NCBI GenBank assembly: GCA_051657165.1
Contig: JBOFKD010000188.1
Span: forward strand, 1-45,413
Length of the DNA stretch: 45,413 nucleotides
DNA from: UBA7332 sp051657165
GTDB taxonomy: Bacteria > Bacteroidota > Bacteroidia > Bacteroidales > UBA7332
Reading direction: 5' to 3'
Under the pieces are notes generated by a model. It made no database searches. It saw nothing but the letters and a program-made list of their open reading frames with translations, and was not told the DNA's origin. How positions within the stretch are numbered: position 1 is the first letter of the stretch; each line of letters opens with the position of its first letter. The position numbers and the translations under genes are program-made. Below are positions 24,955 through 32,942 of the stretch, in pieces.

Positions 24955-27732
24955 TTAATGAGCTTCGAGCCAGTTTGATCCAAAGCTTGAATCAACAATC
25001 AGTGGAACGGATAGCGGGTAAGCATTTTGCATCTCTTCGATAACAATCTGCGCCACACGCTCTTTTTCTTCAGGGTGAACATTAAAGTTCAATTCATCAT
25101 GAACCTGAAGTATCATCTTCGATTTTAATTGTTCAGCATGAAACCTTTTGTGAATGCGTATCATTGCTATTTTAATGATGTCGGCAGCTGATCCCTGAAT
25201 AGGGGCATTGATGGCATTTCTTTCGGCATAACCTCTTACAATCGAATTGCCGGAGTTGATATCAGGAAGCATTCGTTTGCGGTGAAGAATCGTTTCTACG
25301 TATCCTTTTTCTTTCGCTTCTTCGATTGCTTTATCCATATACTCCTTCACTTTCGGATAAGTCGCAAAATATCCATCGATAAGCTCTTTTGCTTCTCCTC
25401 TCGCAATTGTAAGTCTTTCGGCTAGTCCGAATACACTAATACCATAAATAATGCCGAAATTGGCTGTTTTTGCCTTTCTGCGCATATCTTTGGTTACCTC
25501 TTCATTGCTAACCTTGTATATTTTAGCAGAAGTAGCAGTGTGGATATCCTCGTTATTCAGGAATGCATCCATCATATTCGGGTCCTGGCTCAAATGTGCC
25601 ATAATGCGAAGCTCAATCTGAGAATAATCGGCCGAAAAGAATGTGCAGCCGTTATCCGGAACAAATGCTCTCCTGATCTCTTTCCCTTCGTCATCACGGA
25701 TTGGGATATTCTGTAGATTAGGATTGCTTGAACTCAGACGGCCGGTAGCCGTTACTGTCTGATTGAATGATGTATGAATCTTTCCTGTTTCCGGATTGAT
25801 CAGTTCTGGCAATGCGTTGATGTATGTGCTCAGAAGCTTTTTGATACCTCTGTACTCCAGAATCTTTCCAACAACCGGATGTTTAGCTCTTAATTTCTCA
25901 AGAACCTCTTCGGATGTAGAGTATTGTCCGGTTTTAGTCTTCTTCGCTTTCTCATCAATTTTAAGTACTCCGAACAGAACTTCTCCAACTTGTTTGGCTG
26001 ATGAAATATTAAATTCCATTCCGGCCATTGAATGTACTTCCTGCTCGATGCCAATAAGATGTTGTGTCAGTTTCTCTGAAGATTGCTTTAATGCTTCAGT
26101 ATCTACCCGTACACCTGTCATCTCCATATCAGCCAGAACTCTCATAAGAGGCATTTCTATATCGCGGAACAGATCAATGAGTCCTTCATTAACTAATTCC
26201 TTTCGGAAAATCGTTTCGAGTCTTAGCGTTATATCAGCATCTTCACAAGCATAATCTTTGATTTGCTCCGGTGAAAGATCTCTCATTGACTTCTGATTTT
26301 TTCCTTTCGGTCCGATCAGCTGATCGATATGTATGGTCTGGTAGTTAAGATAGACTTCTGCCAGATAGTCCATATTATGTCTTTGTTCCGGTTGCAACAA
26401 ATAATGCGCGATCATTGTATCAAAAAGAGTACCTTTTACCTGAACGCCATATTTGGCAAGTACAATAATATCATACTTCATGTTCTGTCCGACTTTCTCA
26501 ATTCCTTCGTTTAAGAATATCGGAAGGAGAGGAGCAATCAGTTCTTTGGCTTTTTGCCGATCGGCAGGTACCGGTATATATATTGCTTTATTAGCTTCAG
26601 TCGAAATGCTTATTCCTACCAGTTCAGCTAGTATAGGATCAATATTTGTAGTTTCGGTGTCAAAACAGAATTTTTTTACTTTTTCCAGTGAACGGCAGAA
26701 ATCAGATATATCTTCCTTTGTATCAATTAGTTTATATACAGTTTTGCCTGTTTCTAATGCCTCTAGATTCGTTTCTTTCTGATGAACTGTACTTTCGGTC
26801 TCAAATACGTCAAAGAGCGAGCCTTGGGGATTAACAATTACAGGTTGTTTATCTACATTACTTAACACTCTCGATTTTATATTGCGAAATTCGAGTTCGT
26901 CGAAAACTTTTGATAGTTTTCCATCGTTAAAGTTTCCGAGGGTAAGTTTTTCTTCGTCGAAAGTTAACGGTATATCTGTTTTGATTGTAGCAAGAAATTT
27001 AGATAGCTTAATTTCTTCTACATTGCTTTCGATTTTAGTTTTGATAGCTCCTTTGAGTTGGCTTGTGTTCTCAAGAAGATTTTCAATGGAACCAAATTCG
27101 GCAATTAGTTTTTGAGCCGTTTTTTCACCAACACCTTTGCATCCTGGAATATTATCCGATGCATCACCCATCAAACCTAAAAGATCAATAACCTGAAGAG
27201 GGGTTGAAACCCCGAATTTTTCTTTTACAGCTTCAACGTCTAATGTTTCGATTTCTTTACCCGAAGTCTTAGGACGATAAATGTATATATGATCTTCCAC
27301 TAGCTGGGCATAGTCTTTATCAGGCGTCATCATATAAACATCATATCCTTTTTCTTTCGCCAGTTTAGCCATCGAGCCAATTACGTCATCGGCTTCGTAA
27401 TCCGGAACTTCAAGAATAGGGATGTTATATGCATCTAATATATCTTTGATATAAGGAACTGCGATCTTAATTCCTTCAGGAGTTTCTTCGCGCTGGGCTT
27501 TGTAAGCTTCGTAGATTTTATGACGGAATGTCCCGCCCTTTGGATCAAAGGCAACAGCTATGTGAGTAGGGTTTTCGCGTTTTAGTAAATCTTCGAGCGT
27601 ATTAACAAAGCCGAATATTGCAGAGGTATTCATTCCCTTCGAATTTATTCGGGGAGTACGAATAAATGCATAATATGCTCTATAAATGAGGGCATATGCA
27701 TCAAGCAGGTATAGGCGTTTATCTTGATTCAT
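24955..27732 (-). CDS. polA: DNA polymerase I
   Basis: A 925-residue full-length Pol I that fills gaps and removes RNA primers in replication and repair. The 5' nuclease spans about 1-290 (DYEADD at 111-116, DASDN at 190-194, helix-hairpin-helix near 200). The 3'-5' proofreading domain (about 330-520) keeps its metal ligands: DTE at 358-360, the N417/D421 region and YACEDAD near 494-500, so proofreading should be active. The polymerase domain has motif A ADYSQIELR (D702), motif B RRKAKTANFGIIYG (751-764) and motif C QVHDEL near the C-terminus. It is a single gene divergent from the polyprenyl synthase, with 63 bases between the starts. Confidence 0.97.
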   Translation of the reverse strand: MNQDKRLYLLDAYALIYRAYYAFIRTPRINSKGMNTSAIFGFVNTLEDLLKRENPTHIAVAFDPKGGTFRHKIYEAYKAQREETPEGIKIAVPYIKDILDAYNIPILEVPDYEADDVIGSMAKLAKEKGYDVYMMTPDKDYAQLVEDHIYIYRPKTSGKEIETLDVEAVKEKFGVSTPLQVIDLLGLMGDASDNIPGCKGVGEKTAQKLIAEFGSIENLLENTSQLKGAIKTKIESNVEEIKLSKFLATIKTDIPLTFDEEKLTLGNFNDGKLSKVFDELEFRNIKSRVLSNVDKQPVIVNPQGSLFDVFETESTVHQKETNLEALETGKTVYKLIDTKEDISDFCRSLEKVKKFCFDTETTNIDPILAELVGISISTEANKAIYIPVPADRQKAKELIAPLLPIFLNEGIEKVGQNMKYDIIVLAKYGVQVKGTLFDTMIAHYLLQPEQRHNMDYLAEVYLNYQTIHIDQLIGPKGKNQKSMRDLSPEQIKDYACEDADITLRLETIFRKELVNEGLIDLFRDIEMPLMRVLADMEMTGVRVDTEALKQSSEKLTQHLIGIEQEVHSMAGMEFNISSAKQVGEVLFGVLKIDEKAKKTKTGQYSTSEEVLEKLRAKHPVVGKILEYRGIKKLLSTYINALPELINPETGKIHTSFNQTVTATGRLSSSNPNLQNIPIRDDEGKEIRRAFVPDNGCTFFSADYSQIELRIMAHLSQDPNMMDAFLNNEDIHTATSAKIYKVSNEEVTKDMRRKAKTANFGIIYGISVFGLAERLTIARGEAKELIDGYFATYPKVKEYMDKAIEEAKEKGYVETILHRKRMLPDINSGNSIVRGYAERNAINAPIQGSAADIIKIAMIRIHKRFHAEQLKSKMILQVHDELNFNVHPEEKERVAQIVIEEMQNAYPLSVPLIVDSSFGSNWLEAH

Positions 27733-27770
27733 ATTTGTTATCTTTGACTGTAAAGATACAACTATTTTAT

Positions 27771-27778
27771 TACTTTTG
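27771..27778 (+). promoter_or_regulatory. Promoter -7 box of the polyprenyl synthase
   Basis: TACTTTTG fits TAnnTTTG and lies 17 bases before the ATG at 27796, in the 63-base divergent region shared with polA. A minus-strand near-match TATCTTTA in the same region may serve polA. Confidence 0.5.
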
Positions 27779-27795
27779 TCGTTAAATCTCTATTT

Positions 27796-28776
27796 ATGGA
27801 TATTTTGAACGAAATTAAACAGACTGTTAGTGAGGAGCTTTCGCTCTACGAAATACAATTAGCGGAAGCACTTCATTCGGATAGTGCTTTGCTTACGAGT
27901 GCAGTAGATTATTTTTTAGCAAAAAAAGGAAAGAATATCAGACCTATTCTTGTACTGCTTGCTGCGAAATCCGTATTTGGTATTATTAAACCTCAGACAA
28001 TTGCCGGTGCAATCTCTCTGGAATTATTACATAACGCGAGTATTATTCATGATGATGTGGTGGATGATACGAATGAACGTCGCGGAAGATTATCTTTAAA
28101 TGCTCAGTTTTCAAATAAAGTGGCCGTATTGACCGGTGACTTCTTTCTGTCAACTTCTTTGAAGAAAGGAACAGAAACTGAGAATATGGAGATCATGAAA
28201 GTGATTTCAATGATCGGGCAGGAGCTGGCTGTAGGAGAAATTGAACAATTGAGTCTGTCTCAATCCAGTGATATCTCTGAGGAGCGCTATTACTCTGTTA
28301 TAGATAAAAAGACGGCTTCTCTGATGCGCGCATGTATGAAAATCGGTGCTATTTCCGTTTGTGCTTCAGAAGAGATCATCGAAGCTTTGACCCGTTTTGG
28401 AAAATATTTAGGCCTTTGTTTCCAGATAAAGGATGATATTTTTGACTACTTTGATAGTAAAGAAATCGGGAAACCTACGGGGAATGATATTAGAGAAGGA
28501 AAGATAACACTGCCTTTGATTTATGCATTGTTGAATGCAAAGGATCTTGAGAGCAGGGAGGAAGCAATGGAGATTATTCGTATCTCCGATTATTCACAGG
28601 ATAATATTCGCTTTCTTATTGAGTTTGCCAAACAGAATGGTGGTATTGATTATGCACAGGCGAAAATGCAATCTTTGCGTGAACTGGCTGTTCAATCTCT
28701 CGATATTCTCGCAAATTCTTCGTCGAAAGAGTTACTGATAAAATTACTGGACTATGTCATAGTAAGAAACAAATAA
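27796..28776 (+). CDS. Trans-polyprenyl diphosphate synthase
   Basis: A 326-residue all-helical prenyl transferase that extends an allylic diphosphate with isopentenyl diphosphate. The first aspartate-rich motif is DDVVD (86-90) in HDDVVDDTNERRG, the second is DDIFD (213-217), and K46/R49 in GKNIRP bind the diphosphate. Two small residues, A81 and S82, lie just before the first motif and the overall length matches long-chain (octaprenyl/solanesyl-type) synthases that make the menaquinone side chain, but chain length is not decided by sequence alone. It stands between polA (divergent) and deoC (convergent) with a shared terminator downstream. Confidence 0.92.
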   Translation: MDILNEIKQTVSEELSLYEIQLAEALHSDSALLTSAVDYFLAKKGKNIRPILVLLAAKSVFGIIKPQTIAGAISLELLHNASIIHDDVVDDTNERRGRLSLNAQFSNKVAVLTGDFFLSTSLKKGTETENMEIMKVISMIGQELAVGEIEQLSLSQSSDISEERYYSVIDKKTASLMRACMKIGAISVCASEEIIEALTRFGKYLGLCFQIKDDIFDYFDSKEIGKPTGNDIREGKITLPLIYALLNAKDLESREEAMEIIRISDYSQDNIRFLIEFAKQNGGIDYAQAKMQSLRELAVQSLDILANSSSKELLIKLLDYVIVRNK

Positions 28777-28777
28777 T

Positions 28778-28811
28778 AAAAAAAGGGGATCATAATTGAT
28801 CCCCTTTTTTT
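28778..28811. terminator. Bidirectional terminator between polyprenyl synthase and deoC
   Basis: GGGGATCA (28785-28792) pairs with TGATCCCC (28797-28804) around a TAAT loop, and seven A residues pair with seven T residues outside, giving a 15-bp stem that serves both converging genes. Confidence 0.9.
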
Positions 28812-28824
28812 ATTATTTATCTCC

Positions 28825-29706
28825 TTAGAAGAATTTGATTTCTGTATCAAGAATTTCTGTAAGAAGATTGTTAGCCAAACGGCTTGCTCCTAAACGGAAC
28901 ATCTCGTTATTTAACCACTCTTCTCCAAGGATTTCTTTAACGATACAATAGTATCCAAGAGCGTCCTCAGTTGTAACGATACCTCCTGCAGGTTTAAATC
29001 CGATCATTTTACCTTCTTTTTCGTAGAATTCTTTGATCGCCTGACACATTACATAAGCAGCTTCTAATGTAGCAGCAGGTTCCATTTTACCTGTTGATGT
29101 TTTGATAAAGTCACCACCCGCAAAGATTGAAAGCAGAGATGCTTTCTTAATCAATGAAGCACTTTTCAAAGCTCCTGTTTCCAGAATAACTTTCAGGTGA
29201 GCTTCGCGGCAAGCTGCTTTAATTTCTGAAATTTCCTCACACATCTCTTCGTATTCGCCGGCAATCATATTCCCAACGTTAATAACGATATCAATTTCGT
29301 TTGCGCCATCAGCAACAGTTAATGCTGTTTCTGCTACTTTTACTTCTGTAAATGTCTGAGAAGACGGGAATCCCGCAGATACCGCAGCAATATTTACGCT
29401 GCTAACCTCAAGATTTGAACTTACAACTGCAGCCATATTCGGATAAACGCAAATAGCGGCTACGTTTGGTAGTTCCGGATATTCGTTTTCGAAATCATTT
29501 ACCCGCTGAGTGAATTTTGCGATATGTTCTGTTGTATCAGTAGTATTCAATGATGTTAAATCAATACAGTTGAAAAGAAGCTTATATACGTCTTTGTTTT
29601 TTGCTTCTTCCATGTTTCTAGAAAGGATATCCTTTACAGAAGCTCTTACGGCTTCATCAGATAGCTCTGTATTATACTGAGCTAGCAAATGTGCATATTT
29701 ACTCAT
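28825..29706 (-). CDS. deoC: Deoxyribose-phosphate aldolase
   Basis: A 293-residue class I aldolase that splits 2-deoxyribose 5-phosphate into glyceraldehyde 3-phosphate and acetaldehyde, feeding deoxynucleoside carbon into glycolysis. The TIM-barrel signatures are EIDIVINVG (D139), the Schiff-base lysine K202 in GGDFIKTSTGK and K238 in GFKPAGGI. It has a longer N-terminus than the roughly 220-residue enzymes, as in the E. coli-like group. Its ATG overlaps the last eight bases of the MazG-like gene, so translation is probably coupled. It is the last gene of the run apt-uvrC-dtd-mazG-deoC and ends at a strong convergent terminator. Confidence 0.95.
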   Translation of the reverse strand: MSKYAHLLAQYNTELSDEAVRASVKDILSRNMEEAKNKDVYKLLFNCIDLTSLNTTDTTEHIAKFTQRVNDFENEYPELPNVAAICVYPNMAAVVSSNLEVSSVNIAAVSAGFPSSQTFTEVKVAETALTVADGANEIDIVINVGNMIAGEYEEMCEEISEIKAACREAHLKVILETGALKSASLIKKASLLSIFAGGDFIKTSTGKMEPAATLEAAYVMCQAIKEFYEKEGKMIGFKPAGGIVTTEDALGYYCIVKEILGEEWLNNEMFRLGASRLANNLLTEILDTEIKFF

Positions 29707-30034
29707 TGTTTACAAGTTTAGGATTGTTAGTATGTCTGTCTTTATCTCTGTTTATCTTCTTTTGAATGTTCTTCTCGAAGGCTTCATTCAGGTCTATACC
29801 CATCTGATTAGCCATACATATTAGTACAAAAAGAACATCTCCCATTTCATCTTCAATATCGTAAGCTTTGTCACTTTCTTTAAAGTTTTGCTCGCCATAG
29901 ATACGGGCAACAATTTTAGCAAGTTCACCTACTTCTTCCTGCAATAAAACCATATTCGTGAGTTCATTAAAATAACGTACTCCATATGTTTTTATCCAGT
30001 TGTCTACTGCTGATTGTGCTTGTTGTATATCCAT
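29699..30034 (-). CDS. MazG-like nucleotide pyrophosphohydrolase
   Basis: A 111-residue single-domain all-alpha NTP pyrophosphatase. The metal-binding motifs are EEVGE (33-37) and EDEMGD (61-66), followed by an LFVLICMANQMGIDL helix, as in MazG and dUTPase-like hydrolases. It probably cleans non-canonical or surplus nucleotides to monophosphate and diphosphate; the substrate is not fixed by sequence. It starts two bases after the dtd stop and its end overlaps the deoC start. Its place between a D-aminoacyl-tRNA proofreader and a deoxyribose aldolase fits general quality control and nucleotide turnover. Confidence 0.88.
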   Translation of the reverse strand: MDIQQAQSAVDNWIKTYGVRYFNELTNMVLLQEEVGELAKIVARIYGEQNFKESDKAYDIEDEMGDVLFVLICMANQMGIDLNEAFEKNIQKKINRDKDRHTNNPKLVNNE

Positions 30035-30036
30035 TT

Positions 30037-30489
30037 TTACTCTCTGTTATGTGTATCGATATATATAGTAACGGGACCATCATTAATTAGTTCGACCTGC
30101 ATATCTGCTCCAAATTCTCCGGTTTGTATTTTCTTCCCGATATTTCGCTCAATCTCTGAACGGAAAGACTCATAAACAGGAATAGCAAATTCAGGACGCG
30201 AAGCCTTAAAATAGGAGGGTCTGTTACCCTTCTTGACAGAAGCATGAAGAGTAAACTGACTAACAAGTATTATATCTCCTTTTGATTCCAATATCGAATT
30301 ATTCATAACTCCGTCGCTGTCATCAAATATTCTGAGGTTGGCTATCTTTTTAGCAGCCCACTCAATATCCTCGTTTAAATCCCGGTCTTCAATGCCTGCT
30401 AATATTAATAATCCAGATTCTATATTCGCAATGCATTTGTTTTCTACAGTAACGCTTGCTCTTTTTACCCGCTGGATAACTAGTCTCAT
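30037..30489 (-). CDS. dtd: D-aminoacyl-tRNA deacylase
   Basis: A 150-residue proofreading enzyme that releases D-amino acids (and glycine wrongly placed on tRNA-Ala) from tRNA in the cytoplasm. The two signature motifs are SQFTLHASVKKGNRPSY (77-93) and the cross-subunit Gly-cis-Pro NDGPVTIYID (136-145, G138-P139), both intact. Length equals the family norm. It lies 42 bases after uvrC and two bases before the MazG-like gene in the same operon. Confidence 0.96.
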   Translation of the reverse strand: MRLVIQRVKRASVTVENKCIANIESGLLILAGIEDRDLNEDIEWAAKKIANLRIFDDSDGVMNNSILESKGDIILVSQFTLHASVKKGNRPSYFKASRPEFAIPVYESFRSEIERNIGKKIQTGEFGADMQVELINDGPVTIYIDTHNRE

Positions 30490-30531
30490 ATTATATTGCT
30501 TTAAATTCTATACAAACTTACAGAAAAGGAT

Positions 30532-32352
30532 TTACTTGTTTTCTTTGGCTAAGCCTTTTTTTAAGATTAAAGCTTTAGATGTACCAATAAGCTCTTCTAC
30601 CTCTTTCCAGTCTGCTTCTTTTAGTCGTTTGATGCTTTTGAAATGGGATAGTAGTTTTTGCTTTGTCTGAGGCCCTATACCCTTTATTTCGTCAAGTTGA
30701 GACTTATTCTGTCCTCTGCTTCTCTGATCCCGGTGGAATGTAATTCCGAATCTGTGAGCTTCGTCTCTTAACTGCTGAATAAGCTTTAAGCTTTCTGAGT
30801 TTTTATCCAGGTATAATGGAATGCTATCACCGGGAAAGAAGACTTCTTCAAGTCTTTTGGCCAGACCTACAATCTGAATTTTTCCGCGGAGTCCCAGTTC
30901 ATCTAATATTTCCAGAGCAGCATTTAGCTGTCCTTTACCACCATCAATAATAATAAGATTTGGTAGGCTTGCACCTTCTTCTACCATTCTTTTATACCGT
31001 CTGTAAACGATCTCCTGCATAGACGCAAAGTCATTCGGACCTTCTACAGTTTTGATGTTGAAATGGCGATAATCTTTTTTAGATGGCTTCGCTTTCTTAA
31101 ATACGACACAAGCGGCAACCGGATTTGTTCCCTGAATGTTTGAGTTGTCAAAACATTCTATATGCAAAGGTAGCTCATGCAGTCCCAGATCTCTCTGAAG
31201 GGTAGTCATAATGCGGATGGCTCTTTGCTCGGGATTGAGTTTCTCGGCTTGTTTGTACTTATCTACTTTATATTGTCGTACATTTTGTTCCGATAACTCA
31301 AGTAATTTCTTCTTATCACCGAGCTTTGGAACTGTTTGTACTATATTTTTTAATTCAATATTTAATGGAAATGGAATAACAATTTCACGGGATAATTTCT
31401 TAAATCGTGACCGTATTTCCATAATACCAAGACTTAAAATCTCCTCTTTTGTTTCTTCTATTCTCTTCTTATATTCTATCGTGTAAGCCTGAACGATACT
31501 TCCGTTAATAATATGGAGGTAGTTTATATACGCTGTATTCTCATCTTCATCGTATGAGAATACATCCAGATTGGTAATGGAAGGATGTACTATTATGGAT
31601 TTAGCCTTGTAGTTTTCAATCAGGTCATACTTGATCTTCACATCTTGTGCTTCTTCGAATTTTAGCTCAGAAGCAAGTGTGATCATTTTGTTTTTTAAAA
31701 GCTCTGCGATTTCTTCAGTGTTTCCCTTTAGAATCTCCCGAATATTACGAATGTATTCATTGTATTCTTCTTCGCTGATTAATCCTTCGCAACATCCTTT
31801 GCAGTTCTTGATATGATATTCAAGACATACTTTGTAGTTTTTTCTGCGAATGCTTTCCGGATCCAGAGCCAGATTGCAGGTTCTTACAGGATAAAGTTGG
31901 CGGATAAGTTGTAAAATGATTTTTGCAATATATACATTTGAGTAAGGACCAAAATAGGAGGATCCGTCCTTTATTACTTTTCGGGTTTGAAATACGCGGG
32001 GAAATGCTTCTTTTTTTATACATATCCACGGATACGTTTTGTCATCTTTCAGCAGGACATTGTATCTTGGCTTATGTTCTTTTATTAAGCTGTTCTCAAG
32101 ATGTAAGGCATCTTCTTCCGTGTCGACAACAATATATTTAATGTCACAAATCTTTCTAACAAGTATATTTGTCTTCGGAGATTCGTGGACTTTATTAAAG
32201 TATGACTTTACACGTTTGCTTAAATCTTTAGCTTTGCCGACATAGATTATGGTACCTTCGTCGTCAAAGTATTGATATACTCCCGGCTTATGAGGTAAGA
32301 CCGAGAGTATATTCTTAATTTTTTCTTCTTTTATTTTTTTATCCGCTTTCAC
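30532..32352 (-). CDS. uvrC: Excinuclease ABC subunit C
   Basis: A 606-residue nuclease that makes both incisions in nucleotide excision repair with UvrA and UvrB. The GIY-YIG nuclease is at the N-terminus (GVY 24-26, YVG 37-39, R47), then a UvrB-binding UVR motif (LASELKFEEAQDVKIKYDLI, roughly 225-245), a cysteine region (CKGCC) of the kind that binds a metal or cluster in UvrC, the RNase H-like endonuclease domain (HIECFDNSNIQGT and IIDGGKGQL), and a C-terminal helix-hairpin-helix (IKGIGPQTKQKLL). The start codon is GTG at 32352, three bases after the apt stop; no earlier in-frame ATG exists, so coupling to apt is likely. Confidence 0.96.
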   Translation of the reverse strand: MKADKKIKEEKIKNILSVLPHKPGVYQYFDDEGTIIYVGKAKDLSKRVKSYFNKVHESPKTNILVRKICDIKYIVVDTEEDALHLENSLIKEHKPRYNVLLKDDKTYPWICIKKEAFPRVFQTRKVIKDGSSYFGPYSNVYIAKIILQLIRQLYPVRTCNLALDPESIRRKNYKVCLEYHIKNCKGCCEGLISEEEYNEYIRNIREILKGNTEEIAELLKNKMITLASELKFEEAQDVKIKYDLIENYKAKSIIVHPSITNLDVFSYDEDENTAYINYLHIINGSIVQAYTIEYKKRIEETKEEILSLGIMEIRSRFKKLSREIVIPFPLNIELKNIVQTVPKLGDKKKLLELSEQNVRQYKVDKYKQAEKLNPEQRAIRIMTTLQRDLGLHELPLHIECFDNSNIQGTNPVAACVVFKKAKPSKKDYRHFNIKTVEGPNDFASMQEIVYRRYKRMVEEGASLPNLIIIDGGKGQLNAALEILDELGLRGKIQIVGLAKRLEEVFFPGDSIPLYLDKNSESLKLIQQLRDEAHRFGITFHRDQRSRGQNKSQLDEIKGIGPQTKQKLLSHFKSIKRLKEADWKEVEELIGTSKALILKKGLAKENK

Positions 32353-32355
32353 GAA

Positions 32356-32880
32356 TTAAAATTTAATCAAAGTTTCTACCTGAGTGTCTTCGCTGAATAA
32401 TTTTCTACCTTCAAGAAATTCCAGTTCAACAATACAGCTAATGATTACTTTTTTAGGATTGAATCTGCCTACAAGCTTTTGAGCAGCAAGCATAGTTCCT
32501 CCTGTAGCTAACAAATCATCATGGATAAGTACAACATCGTCTTCTGAAATTGAATCTGAGTGAATTTCAATAGTGTCTACACCATATTCTTTTTCGTATG
32601 TTTCGCTAAATGTTTCAGCAGGTAATTTCCCCGGTTTGCGAAGGGTTACAAATCCAGCGTCAAGTTTAGTTGCTAATATCGGACCCATAATAAAACCTCT
32701 TGATTCTATTCCGACCACTTTAGTTATTCCCATACCTTTGAACTGATCATAAAGCCCTTCTCCTAATTCTTTAAGCAGACGGGCATCTTTGAATACAGTT
32801 GTTAGATCTTTGAACTGAATACCCGGTATTGGGAAGTCAGGTACATTGCGAATAGCACTTTTGATTTCTTGTATGTCCAT
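32356..32880 (-). CDS. apt: Adenine phosphoribosyltransferase
   Basis: A 174-residue type I phosphoribosyltransferase that salvages adenine to AMP with PRPP in the cytoplasm. The PRPP-binding loop is VVLIHDDLLATGGT (116-129), preceded by the substrate hood VGIESRGFI (56-64) and the flexible-loop KPGKLPAET (82-90). Length and motifs are typical. It precedes uvrC by three bases and follows mnmG by 62 bases; that gap holds a parS-like palindrome and no recognisable promoter, so apt may be read through from mnmG. Confidence 0.96.
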   Translation of the reverse strand: MDIQEIKSAIRNVPDFPIPGIQFKDLTTVFKDARLLKELGEGLYDQFKGMGITKVVGIESRGFIMGPILATKLDAGFVTLRKPGKLPAETFSETYEKEYGVDTIEIHSDSISEDDVVLIHDDLLATGGTMLAAQKLVGRFNPKKVIISCIVELEFLEGRKLFSEDTQVETLIKF

Positions 32881-32892
32881 GATTTATACTTT

Positions 32893-32910
32893 TAGTTTCA
32901 CGTGAAACGA
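32893..32910. promoter_or_regulatory. Candidate parS (ParB/Spo0J binding site)
   Basis: The perfect 14-bp palindrome GTTTCACGTGAAAC occupies 32895-32908 in the 62 bases between apt and mnmG. It equals the core of the widely conserved parS site (TGTTTCACGTGAAACA), differing only at the two outermost bases. ParB proteins bind such sites near replication origins, spread along DNA and load SMC. Function here is inferred from the match alone; parA and parB are not in the window. Confidence 0.7.
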
Positions 32911-32942
32911 TTGTTTTCAAAATTCAGATTCTCAGTAGATTA

